Of a stretch of 64,000 nt of DNA, positions 1 through 8,738 are shown in pieces (position 1 is the stretch's first letter; the number at the start of each line of letters is the position of its first letter). The translations under genes were made by a program, and so were the position numbers. The stretch lies in contig CM070717.1 of NCBI GenBank assembly GCA_036346275.1, positions 9,731,178 to 9,795,177 on the forward strand, given 5' to 3'. Under the pieces are notes generated by a model. The model did no database searches. It had not been told where the DNA came from and was given only the letters and a program-made list of their open reading frames with translations. The stretch comes from Otatea glauca. Its lineage: Eukaryota; Streptophyta; Magnoliopsida; Poales; Poaceae.

Positions 1-8
1 CTTACTAG

Positions 9-146
9 AAACGCCGAGGGTATGTATTGCCAAAAGCTATTAACGGGAAATACTTGAAGAAATACTACCTAGCGTTTGGATTGGAGCATAGCCGACTAAA
101 GATCATATTCAGAGCCAAGATTAACACGATGCTGTTAATCGGCTGA
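9..146 (+). pseudogene. 3' end of pol (integrase C-terminal tail), Tat-lineage Ty3/gypsy element
   Basis: A reading frame that enters from the left edge, after a stop at 6-8, ends at a TGA at 144-146. It includes GYVLPKAINGKYLKKYY followed by LAFGLEHSRLK. A 'PINGKYLKKYY'-type ending is typical of the last residues of pol in Tat-lineage Ty3/gypsy elements. It lies upstream of an antisense PMD gene, a polypurine tract and an LTR, which is the expected order for a Tat element with an additional antisense ORF. Only the tail is present, so integrase, RT and gag must lie left of the window. The lineage is inferred from the motif and the layout. Confidence 0.6.
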
Positions 147-166
147 AAGCATTGCAAACTTAGAAG

Positions 167-260
167 ATATAAACAAAATATGAATCGGTTAAACAGCCGA
201 ATATAAGTGGAAAATATAAACAAAATAAGAATCGGTTAAATAGCCGATTATAAATATAAC
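167..260. repeat. Two-copy tandem repeat, unit 47 bp
   Basis: The string ATATAAACAAAATA starts at 167 and again at 214. Each copy continues into AATCGGTTAAAYAGCCGA. The copies differ at a few bases. It lies between the end of pol and the antisense PMD gene and repeats the ATCGG/GCCGA theme of the whole element. Confidence 0.75.
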
Positions 261-328
261 AAGTTACAAACATTCAAAACAAGCATTCAGAACAAGTGTT
301 TTCAAAACCACCACCAAAGTTTTACAAT

Positions 329-3220
329 TCAATACTGGATGCCCGATCCTGGAAGAGTCGCGCCCAAGGCCGACAGAGCACCGGCTGCCTTTGCGATAAT
401 CCCTTGAATTTCATCCAGAAGACGTTCATCGTCTTTGGCATTCCCGGGCACTGGTTTTACTTTGGCCGATTGCTTGGTTACATTTTCAACAGCCACTGCA
501 ATACCAAGTTTTTGTTCCTTCAGCTCCGATGCAGTGGTCTCCAAGGTTTGTTGGCCTTCTCCGATTTGTTTTTCAAGCTTGGCCAATTCTTCCAAAAGGA
601 GTTTCTTTGTTTTTTCCAATTTTGAGAGGGATTCCTTGGTCGATTTAAGACGTTGAGCACCAGTATCAAATTTGCGTTTTTTGGCCTTGGCATCAGCAAC
701 CAATTCCTCCAAAAGCTTCTGATCGGCCTCTTGGGCTTCGCGACGCTGAATCCGATTCTGTGCCTCCTCCACTTCAATTTTTCTGTCATCTAAATGACAT
801 ACGTTGAGGAGAGCTTGCATTGCTTCCGGGGGGAGATCGGCTTCAATGGCAGCCATAGCATCTCTTATTGGTTGATTGTTAGCCAAGATCTCCGATTGCG
901 GTTGCATCACAAGTTTGAAAAGTTTATCAAGGCGTTCTTTCATGCCCGGGGCGGAGGTGACGGTAGCCGATGTTTTTTCTGACACTTGAAGGATTCTTCT
1001 AATTTTCGCATCATAGTCATCAGTGGCCATAATCTCCGGATCGTCAAGATCGGCCAAAGAAAATCCGAGCAAGTTCATTAGATCTGACGATTCTGGCAAA
1101 TCGGTGATTGGAGTGGGTTGAGTCGGTTTCGGCGTTGGAGTTGGCGCGGTTGAAATATTTGGAAGATCGGCTAAGATCTTCGCGATTTGAGTGGATCGCG
1201 TTGGCTAAAGGAAAATAAGACAAAAGGTGAGCCAATGCATTAAAATACATAAGTTATTATACAAAGTATCGTAGCTTACTTCTCTGATAGCCGATACATA
1301 GGGTGAACTCTCGCCGCTTTGTTCTTTAGGCTTGGGCCCTTTCTTCGCTGGAGCCTTGGTATACTTTACCTTTTTCTTTTCTGGAAATACAAAATGGATA
1401 AAGGTTAGTTTGAAAGAAAAGGAGAAGATGGTATTAATCGATTGTGTTAACACTTACTTGGTTGTTTTTTCTCGATATCCGATAAGGATGGACTGTGAAC
1501 CCCTAAAGTGCCAGAGGTATAGCCCGTAAGGCCAGTCGATTGATATGCTCTCTTGCCCTGATCATTCCCGGATTGGCTAGAAATAGGTTTTTTGCCGACA
1601 TCCTTAGCCTGCAACTACACAGAAAAAACAATTAGAAAAGTGCATCTGGAAAAAGGTCGATGTACGAGATAAAGCTTATTCGAAGCCGATACCTTATCTA
1701 CTAAACTTGAGTTAGTATAACCCGACGAGCTAGCTTCACTGCTAGATTCGTTGTTAGATACTAAGGATGGCTCTGGCAGATTTGGAAAAAATCTTTGATG
1801 ATAACTGATGGAGTCTTCTCCATGTACAAACACTCTGCGATAGCCGACCACCATGTCGTGAAACCTCGCACGCGAGCATTCAAATAAAAGTGGGGAGATC
1901 ATGGTTGGAGCTCGTCGGCTAACTCCAAGACTAGCCTCGCCGATGTAGCATTGCGGACTCGCTCTGGGTTGAAGCCGATCTAGAAGTGGCAAACTTGGGA
2001 TCACTCGCCAAAGCCGAGCTGTCTTGCATATACCGAAGGGTGGTAAAACTCGTATGAAGGTTGGAAAGTCCGATTCGAGTATGAAGGCCGACATGGAATA
2101 TGCACGGAAATAAAAATTTATACAAATGCGGTGTCTTCGAGGCATCGAGAGTCGCTTGTTTCAGTGAAGAAAAGAAGGCCAAAGAAAATCGGCTGCAGCA
2201 CCATAACTAAAGAAATCTTGCTGCTCGAAATCTTCGGTGTTCAATTGCAAGAAGAATGACATAAATCTTCTACAGCTGTCGGGAAAGGCCCTTGTCTCGT
2301 TTCTAGAGCACATCATAAATCTCTTACCAAAGGATCGGCATTCTCTAAATTGAATAGGTACCCCTTCTGGTATATCTTCCCTTGGAAAAGGAGTATCGTC
2401 GGCTGAGTCCAAGTTAAAAGAGCGGCTGAATAAACAAGCCATATTTGTATGAACCACATTGGGCCACCTACATTACCGATAAGAAATTTTCCAAAACCCG
2501 TATAAAGCCGACTTTTATTATGTAAAGCATCCGATACACAAAGACCCAAGAAGATTTTTCCTAAAGCTAGCCGACGACCCTCAACAAGCTGCTCTGCTAT
2601 CACTTGATATACCTGAGTTGGTCCAAGAGATGCTCCATAGAACTAAAAGCGGTCTAGCCAAAGGTTCAGGAAAGCAACGTGCTCTTCGTCCGATACTAGG
2701 CCATTAACCTTGTTATTATTTCCAATGTATTTGGCCCAACCCACTCCCTTAGATCGGATGAATTTGTATTTTGGTTTTCCACTAAAAGCCGATACTTGAT
2801 CTCCATTTGGCCGAAGACAACACAATTGAGCTACATCTAAAAGAGTTGGGCCGATGGGACCAGTGCGGAATAAAAAGCATTAAAGCAGTCCGACCAAAAA
2901 TAACAGGCCGTGGCCACTAAGGACTCGTTGGCTTCAGGGTCGGCTAAGGAAAGTGAAATACACTCAGCTATGCCCATTCTTTCCCATTCACTCCTCTTTT
3001 GGGCTGCTACCCTGATGAACCAATTTCTCCATCCTTTGAGGGCTGTCGGCCAAGCCCTGAAACTCTTATTCCACCCCTCTATATTATGACCAGCAGCCGA
3101 TAAAGGCAATCGAGGGACTTCTTGGTTTGTTACGGTATGGACGTCTAAATTTCCCAATGGACCCAAAAAATATTGGTCATTGCTGTGCGGAATCGGAATA
3201 AGTACCTGGCTAGGGTCCAT
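329..3220 (-). pseudogene. Plant mobile domain (PMD, aminotransferase-like) gene carried antisense in a Tat retrotransposon; split by introns and broken
   Basis: Read on the minus strand from an ATG at 3218-3220 (MDPSQVLIPIP). The first exon has PMD hallmarks: GWRNWFIRVAAQKRSEWERM, then FRTGPIGPTLLDVAQL, then ALGKIFLGLCVSDALH and GGPMWFIQIWL. Downstream exons are delimited by good splice sites: 1458-1608 (acceptor TTGCAG, donor GTAAGTG), 1280-1380 (acceptor TTTCCAG, donor GTAAGC) and the terminal exon 329-1204 (acceptor CTTTAG). The terminal exon encodes a long Lys/Glu-rich coiled coil (about residues 100-220 of its 256-aa ORF). Breaks: a one-base loss in a T run near 2870, an in-frame TAG near 2641-2643, and a frame change near 2440. 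The stretch 1690-2160 is probably coding but its frame is uncertain. PMD proteins are plant-specific and spread in transposons; MAIL1/MAIN are host relatives. Biochemical function is unknown. It lies between pol and the polypurine tract on the opposite strand, as in Tat elements with additional ORFs. Confidence 0.8.
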
Positions 3221-3347
3221 TGTAGCCGATGAAGGAAGCTGGATGACCTAAAGGATTGCCTTAGGAGTACTTCAAATGGAAAGCTTAAGCCGATTGCAGG
3301 TGATTCAAGAGCTTGTGCGCGTGAAGAATGACCAAAGTGGGGGCCGC

Positions 3348-3355
3348 ATTTTATA
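3348..3355 (-). promoter_or_regulatory. Candidate TATA box of the antisense PMD gene
   Basis: TATAAAAT reads on the minus strand in a GC-rich setting (GCTATAAAATGCGGCC), about 130 bases upstream of the PMD start codon at 3220. The spacing fits a short 5' leader. The rest of 3221-3537 holds no ORF and only scattered GCCGAT motifs. Confidence 0.5.
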
Positions 3356-3537
3356 GCATGGTGAAAATTTGAAGAGGCGGGAAGTGAATCTCAAAAGGCG
3401 CGAGCTGTTAAAACGCACTACCGGTGTGTCAGAGAATTACGGCGTGATTAAAGTATCAGTTATTGAGGGAAGTTCAACGGTTAGCCGATTATAAAAGCCG
3501 ATAAGTGAAATTTTTCACAAATGACAAGTCATTTCTC

Positions 3538-3553
3538 AAAAATGGGGGCCATA
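3538..3553 (+). other. Polypurine tract of the Tat element
   Basis: AAAAATGGGGGCCATA ends directly before the LTR start TGTTTGCACC at 3554. A G-rich purine tract at that position primes plus-strand DNA synthesis. It fixes the element's orientation as + and makes the following LTR the 3' LTR. Confidence 0.7.
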
Positions 3554-4178
3554 TGTTTGCACCAAAATTTGGCAAACTTGGTCAAAATCGGGAATAAAGT
3601 CAAAGATACGGTATTAACGGACAGGATGGGAAGGTTTGGAGATATTTTGGTAACTGCAAGATTTTAAAACAACCGTCCGAGATAAGGCCGATACGAAACG
3701 GACTTGAAGCGTGTTGTAACAGGACACGATCGGCCGAGGGTATAAAAGAAGGACCAAAGTGAACTGCAAAGAGATCATCACCAACACAATACAATCAACC
3801 AGTCTTTACTTTTTCTACTTTTCCTGTCGACTAGGAGTAGCTTCTGTAATTTAGCCTTTGTAATCGATCTTGATCAATAAAGTTGCGCATCGCCGATTGT
3901 TGATCTTCGTCAATTACACCCCAGGTTCGATTTGTTCTGATTTTGTTGCGCATCGCCTTCTTCGTAATCGACCGCTTTATCCTCGATTAGCCTTAATCGG
4001 CTAGTTAGACTTATCCTGTTACCTTGATCTTGATCGCTTCAAGTTGATTGATTTAAGCCGATTGATCGTCACGATCGGCTTTGTGTGAATTTTATATTTT
4101 TACCTTGTGATTCTGAGTCAAATCGACCGCACGCTCTCAACCCGTGTTCGTGCGGTGTCTTCTAGAAACCCTACATCA
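3554..4178 (+). mobile_element. 3' LTR of the Tat-lineage element (about 625 bp)
   Basis: Begins TGTTTGCACCAAAATTTGG and ends CCCTACATCA, so TG...CA termini. It has a TATA box (TATAAAAG, 3741-3748) and a poly(A) signal AATAAA at 3876-3881, both on +, in the order expected of U3-R-U5. The following five bases, AGTTT (4179-4183), are the candidate target duplication; the partner would lie left of the window. The right boundary is a best judgement because the next bases already align with the integrase fragment of another element. Confidence 0.7.
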
Positions 4179-4179
4179 A

Positions 4180-4662
4180 GTTTTTGACGCCAATAATTCT
4201 CAAGAAAGCTGAAGAGCAAGTTGCTATGATAAGAGCGAGGTTGACAATCGCGCAGTCAAGGCAAAAGAGTTACGCTGATAATCGACGTCGTGATTTGAGT
4301 TTCGAGCTTGACGATTTTGTGTATATTAGAGTTACACCTCCGAAAGGAGTTAAAAGGTTTCACGCTAAAGGAAAGCTTGCCCCAAGATATGTTGGACCAT
4401 TCAAGATTTTGAGCTGTCGAGGGGAGGTTGCTTATCAGTTGGAATTACCGCAGTCGCTGGCAGGCATGCATGATGTGTTCCATGTGTCACAGCTCAAGAA
4501 GTGTCTTCGGGTGCCAGTGGAGCAGACGCCTTTGGAAGATATTGAGTTGCAGAAGGATTTGACCTACAAGGAGCAACCGATGAAAATTTTGGATGTTGTG
4601 GAGCGCAATACCAGGAACAAGTCTGTTCGCTTTTGCAGACTTCAGTGGAGCAACCTGTCGAC
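4180..4662 (+). pseudogene. Integrase C-terminal and partial chromodomain fragment of a Tekay/Del chromovirus
   Basis: The translation contains KKAEEQVAMIRARL, QSRQKSYADNRRR, FVYIRVTPPKGVKRF, GKLAPRYVGPF, VFHVSQLKKCLRVP and the start of a chromodomain (MKILDVVERNTRNKSVRF). It closely matches the intact region at 52500-52940. It is cut on the left by the Tat LTR and on the right, inside the chromodomain after QWSNLS, by the LTR starting near 4666. It is therefore the remains of an older chromovirus that was the landing site of two other elements. Confidence 0.85.
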
Positions 4663-4665
4663 TTT

Positions 4666-5208
4666 TGTAGTCCGTAATAAAATTATGGGGCAAGCGCTAG
4701 ATCTCAAACTCGAAGGTCACACAAGACAAGGGATTAGACAGGTTCAGGCCCTCAGTCATGGAGGTAATACCCTAATCCTATGTGCTGGGATTATGCGGAT
4801 CTCTTGGATCCAAGGATGCTCAAATCGCAATGTGCTCCGGGCGATATGAGCTGTGCTATGCTCTAAGGCTTGATGATTCTATATCTACGTTGTTTCCCGC
4901 CCTCTTCCTTATATAGCGAGGGTCGTGGCGACTTACAGAGTCCTGATCAGTTAGGAGATTCCAATCGGTTACTAGATCCTAGTCGGTTATAGGATAGAGT
5001 TTACAGCTTTACCTACCCTATTAATGACTCAGATTACAGCTATATCCTTTATATCCAAATACATATAATTGTCCATAAGATGTGCCCCCTTCCGTGCGGC
5101 AGCAAGGCTTGGTGCAGGGCTCATCCTTTGGGCCTTCTATTTTGGCCTGTCTTCTCCTCAAGCGATGCTGGGCCGAATGTAAAGATACCTGGTTCTATAC
5201 GTTCCACA
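4666..5208 (-). mobile_element. 3' LTR of a minus-strand Ty3/gypsy element (element G)
   Basis: On the minus strand it begins TGTGGAACG at 5208 and ends CGGACTACA at 4666. It holds a minus-strand TATA box (CTATATAAGGA, near 4910) and is preceded by a G-rich polypurine tract. It interrupts the chromodomain fragment on its left; ACTTT (4661-4665) is the candidate target duplication, whose partner is not visible. The exact left end could be a few bases away. Confidence 0.6.
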
Positions 5209-5220
5209 GTAGCCCCCGAG
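5209..5220 (-). other. Polypurine tract of element G
   Basis: On the minus strand CTCGGGGGCTAC directly precedes the LTR start TGTGGAACG. This fixes element G as minus-strand, so the + strand ORFs at 5540 and 6831 are antisense cargo between pol and the 3' LTR. Confidence 0.6.
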
Positions 5221-5456
5221 TGATTCATGATCTGAAAGCTCCTTTTTGCTACAAGAGGATTATGAAGGACTCGAATATACCTCAGTTGATTCAATTGATC
5301 GTAATCTTCAAGAGTTAATACTAGACAATCTTCGAGGTCAATTTTGATTTCTCATGCCAACTCTTTTTCCGAAAAACCTCTTTGGATTCTGGAATGATCT
5401 TAACTCCAAGTCTCCTCGGCTTATGATGTCTTTACTTCATCGTTTACGGTGTAGGC

Positions 5457-5463
5457 TATAAAA
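5457..5463 (+). promoter_or_regulatory. TATA box of the 71-aa mini-gene
   Basis: CTATAAAAGGCGG, a canonical plant TATA box, lies about 80 bases upstream of the ATG at 5540 and opposite to the direction of element G. Confidence 0.6.
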
Positions 5464-5539
5464 GGCGGTCCAACGCTTCTGAGGTGTATTCCTTCACGCT
5501 TAGCCTTTCTCCTTTCTGCTTTGAGCCCTTAACTTCTTT

Positions 5540-5755
5540 ATGCCAAGGAGGAAATTCAAGGATGATGGGGACGACCCTGAGCTCGCCGAGCTGTGGAGGG
5601 ACTTTGACCTCGCCATGGCGGAACTGGCCGAGGAGAGGGCGGTCGAGCGTGACCGCGTCGCCATCGACGCCTTCCTCGAGATCTTCCCTGCCCTTTTCAG
5701 GGCAAGGGAAGCCCTCATCGAGGCGCTCGGTCGGGTACGCCGTGGGGAGGTGTAG
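5540..5755 (+). CDS. Small acidic helical protein (71 aa), antisense cargo of element G; function unknown
   Basis: An intact ORF beginning MPRRKFKDDGDDPELAELW and ending GRVRRGEV. It is rich in Ala, Glu, Asp, Arg and Leu, predicted mostly helical, with no signal peptide or membrane segment. Third codon positions are strongly G/C, unlike the AT-rich flanks. It has its own TATA box about 80 bases upstream and an AATAAA 55 bases downstream, so it has the layout of a complete one-exon gene. It lies on the strand opposite to its host element, between the polypurine tract and a Transposase_28 ORF. I do not recognise a domain. It may be an independent protein or the first exon of a larger antisense gene. 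Confidence 0.55.
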   Translation: MPRRKFKDDGDDPELAELWRDFDLAMAELAEERAVERDRVAIDAFLEIFPALFRAREALIEALGRVRRGEV

Positions 5756-5778
5756 CTCTCTTGAAAATGTAATATTTT

Positions 5779-5815
5779 CCTAGGCATAATGCCTAGGGAA
5801 TTCATATATAATAAA
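5779..5815 (+). terminator. Hairpin plus poly(A) signal behind the mini-gene
   Basis: CCTAGGCAT-A-ATGCCTAGG (5779-5797) is a perfect 9-bp inverted repeat with a one-base centre. AATAAA follows at 5810-5815. Together they look like the 3' UTR and polyadenylation region of the 71-aa ORF. The role of the palindrome is unknown. Confidence 0.45.
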
Positions 5816-5854
5816 GAAGTACCTTTTGAAAATGATGTCCATGTTTGTCTTTTG

Positions 5855-6340
5855 ACATAGCTTAGACCCAGCTTGGGGCATTTAGAAGCTTGCATGGCTC
5901 TTTCGTCGAGCGATATTCGCACTCAACCGTCGTAGGATACACCTTAGGTCCGACTTGGGACTTATTAGGATTTACACGGCTCTTGACCGAGTAATGGTTA
6001 TATCCGACTGATGTAGGATACAACTTAGGCTCTCTTAGAGCGTACTAAGACTTTCGTGGCTCACGGTAGAATGATGCCTGTACCCGACTGTTGTCGGATG
6101 CAGCTTAGGCTCTCTTGGAGCGCATCAGGATTTACATGGCTCTTGGCTGAGTGGTACCCATATCCGACTGGTGTAGGATACAGCTTAGGCTCGACTTGGA
6201 GCGTACCAGATCTTTCTTGGCTCATGGCCGAGCGATACCCATATCCGACTGGTGTGGGATACAGCTCTGGTCCATCTCAGGACATATCGAGGTTTTATCC
6301 GAGAGGTGTCCGTACTCGTTTAATATGACGCACAGCTCTC
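5855..6340. repeat. Degenerate tandem repeat, period about 81 bp, five or more units
   Basis: The phrase GTAGGATACARCTTAGGCTC, with variations, recurs at about 5931, 6013, 6094, 6174 and 6255. The intervening sequence (GGCTCTTGGCYGAGTGRTACCC, TATCCGACTGGTGTAGG) also repeats. The units are clearly diverged. The array fills the space between the mini-gene and the Transposase_28 ORF. Short open frames across it are by-products of the repeat. 6341-6830 shows nothing beyond a weak TATA-like CTTTTAAAAGCT near 6676. Confidence 0.8.
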
Positions 6341-6830
6341 CGACCCTCGTGGGGCATACCATCGGATTTGTGCCTGTTTAGGCTCGACTCGTGATATATG
6401 ATTCCATTATGCGGTAACCACCTAGCGACCCAACATGGGCATATCACGGGAAGATTATTTTTAATCCAAATTGAAGGACATCCACATCATGCTTGGAACG
6501 GTAAGCGGTTAAACATCCCATCGTGGGGCGCAACGTGTCCTGAATTTGACCTGGTCAAGCCATGATTGCCTCTACCTGTCAGGATGCCGCGACATTGAAT
6601 TATTACAGAAAGCAGGGTAGGAACATGTTTCCTGCAATTTTTACCGCCAACTTGGCATAACCCTAATCCTTCCCGCTTTTAAAAGCTAGGCCGAGCGTCA
6701 CCCGACGGTTCACTCTTTCTTGTGCACTCTTGCCCTTCCTGCTTCCTTGTCTCTCCGACTTCTCCGCGCGCTAGGGTTAACTGCTGTTACACTCGCATGC
6801 TTGCGCCGCTGCTGATCCTTTCTTCCAAAA

Positions 6831-7673
6831 ATGTCTTCTCAGTCTTCCAAGGGTGCTTCCTCGTCGCCTTCGCCCCAGGATTGGACCACATCGACTACAA
6901 CGGAGGAGCGAGTGCAATCCCTGGCGGATGATGGGGTTCTCCCGGCCTCGATCCTGATCTTCGCTCACCCAGCGGCAGGTGAATCCATCCCCACTCCTCG
7001 TCCTGAAGAGGTCGTGGTCTTTGAGTCTTTCTTCCAGCGCGGGCTGGGCCTTCCCGCATGCGCTTTCCTTCGCAGCCTTCTCTTGTTTTTTGAAATTGAA
7101 TTGGTGAACTTGAATCCCAATTCTATTATGCAGATTTCCCTTTTTGTTCATCTTTGTGAGGCCTTCGTGGGCATCCGTCCCCATTTCGATCTTTTTCGCC
7201 ATTTTTACCTCTTGAAACCTTATCCCTCGAAGAGCGACCCCAAGGTAGTCGGGGGAGCCGGATTTCAGCTGTGGGAGGGGCTGAAGAAAAAATACTTCGC
7301 AATCCCCTTCAAAACCTCCAACAAAGGCTGGCATCAAGAGTGGTTCTATTGCGCCAACCCTAGTCCTGCTCTTCCCTCCTTTGCCGGGCGCCGACCTAAG
7401 GCATCCCTTCCCTGGGTGTCCATCCCCAACGCCGCCGAGATGGACCAGGTGCATGACCTTCTGGCGCTGATTGAGAAATTGAAAGAGGATGGCCTCACAG
7501 GGGTTGGTCTGGCTCTTCATTTTGTTGCTCGCCGGATTCAGCCCCTGAAGGAGCGAGTCCACCTAGGATTCGCGTTCGAAGGGAAAGATGATCCGACCCG
7601 GGAACTGCCCGAAGCGCTGTCAAAGGAACAAGTATGTGCTCGGACGGCTACCCTTACCCGAGGCGTTTTCTGA
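6831..7673 (+). CDS. Transposase_28 ('putative gypsy-type transposon') domain protein, antisense cargo of element G
   Basis: A 280-aa ORF beginning MSSQSSKGASSSPSPQDW. From about residue 60 it carries the family signature: VFESFFQRGLGLPACAF, then NPNSIMQISLFVHLCEAFVG, PHFDLFRHFYLLKPYPSK, GGAGFQLWEGL and NKGWHQEWFY. This matches the plant family Transposase_28 (PF04195 as I recall it), which occurs in grass retrotransposons; despite the name no catalytic activity is established. The last ~20 residues (after PEALSKEQV) look unlike the family and probably reflect a frameshift or the junction with the next LTR near 7620. An alternative frame continues (VLGRLPLPEAFSDADG), which argues for a small indel. 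On + it is antisense to element G. Confidence 0.75.
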   Translation: MSSQSSKGASSSPSPQDWTTSTTTEERVQSLADDGVLPASILIFAHPAAGESIPTPRPEEVVVFESFFQRGLGLPACAFLRSLLLFFEIELVNLNPNSIMQISLFVHLCEAFVGIRPHFDLFRHFYLLKPYPSKSDPKVVGGAGFQLWEGLKKKYFAIPFKTSNKGWHQEWFYCANPSPALPSFAGRRPKASLPWVSIPNAAEMDQVHDLLALIEKLKEDGLTGVGLALHFVARRIQPLKERVHLGFAFEGKDDPTRELPEALSKEQVCARTATLTRGVF

Positions 7674-8738
7674 TGCCGATGGAGACGTAGCACGATCGCA
7701 GCGGTTCGACGAAGATCCGATGGTCGACGAAGCTCCGAGGCGAAGATGTCGGCGCGGCAGCGTAGCTTCATCGGAGCGAAGGAAGAATATGAGCCCGACG
7801 ACGATCCAGGCGACTCCGGCGATGAAGAAGTGGCAGCTCCGGTGCGGCTTGACGCGATGAGTTCCAATCTGGAACCGGTGCGGTGGAAGGCGGCTCGACG
7901 GCGTCGAAAAACGAAGAAAACCATCGGCGGCGCATTCGGGAACTACGGCGAGCTCTAGCGCACGGGCGACGGCGGCTAGGGCTATGGCTGCACTTGGAGA
8001 TGGCGAACCTCGGGGTGCAGTCCACGCTTTAAATAGCCTCAGCATGCGTGCAAAAATGGAAACCCTAAGTCACGCGACGGCGACGGCAAGTCGGCGGCAT
8101 ATTCAGAAACCGAATAGGAGACGAAGAGCGAGGACCGTCCGATCTGCGATGAACGACGGCGATCACTTTCGAAACGATACGATCCGATTCGTTCTTTCAA
8201 AATCAACGGGTGCAATCTGATCCAACCTAAAATAACGCAACGCGATCTCAACCGCACGATCTTGATCCAACGGTTCGCAGGCGCTAGGGTTTCCCAACTT
8301 CATCTTCAAATCTCGAGCGCTCCTTCGCGATCCAACGATTGGTAGCCAGCGCTATGGGGAACACAAGCCGACTAGGCCGCACAGCGACGGGCCACGCGCG
8401 CACAGTGCCGGGCTTCGGCCCAGTACTGTTCACCGAATTTTCTAAAGCTTTTTGATTTAAAATAATTTCCAAAATTGGATTAATTTATTTAAGGTAATTA
8501 CAATATCAGTAAAATAACCAGAAAAATCTCATAAATACTTTGAGACATTCTGAGCTCAAATAAAATATTTTGGGCAAAACTTTATTTTAATTTTGCAAAC
8601 AATTAAATAGTTTTCTCGAAGTGGTTACATACTTAATTTTCAAAATAAATCCCAATTAATCCAGAAAAATCCAAATAAATCACACATTGCACAAATGATA
8701 ATAAAATAACACTTAACGCAGAAAATTGGGATGTTACA
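7620..8738 (-). mobile_element. Truncated LTR of family A, minus orientation
   Basis: On the minus strand it begins TGTAACATCCCAATTTTC at 8738 and follows the family-A LTR layout seen at 10473 and 30071: AT-rich start with TTGAGCTCAGAATGTCTC, the 'GGGCC...' block, then GC-rich DNA with a TATA box (TATTTAAA, 8028-8035). Only the first ~1.1 kb of a ~3.1-kb LTR is present. The left boundary is unclear: 7960-8738 is solid, while 7620-7960 could be LTR leader or the continued Transposase_28 gene. GCAGA (8739-8743) would be its target duplication, but no partner is visible. Short GC-rich ORFs here are chance frames. Confidence 0.65.

Noticed and set aside
4181..4193. TTTTTGACGCC after the Tat LTR looks like a primer-binding-site region, suggesting tandem LTRs
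   Set aside because: The bases align better with the integrase text of the following fragment (compare GTCTTTGGACCAGATATT near 58102), and the sequence then stays in integrase, with no leader or gag.
7588..8257. Overlapping GC-rich ORFs on both strands next to the Transposase_28 gene
   Set aside because: They lie in the GC-rich part of a family-A LTR or its junction. Comparable frames appear in every LTR (10.9-11.8, 20.3-21.2, 28.8-29.8, 33.7-34.5, 44.0-45.3 and 53.4-54.6 kb) in different frames and without protein conservation.
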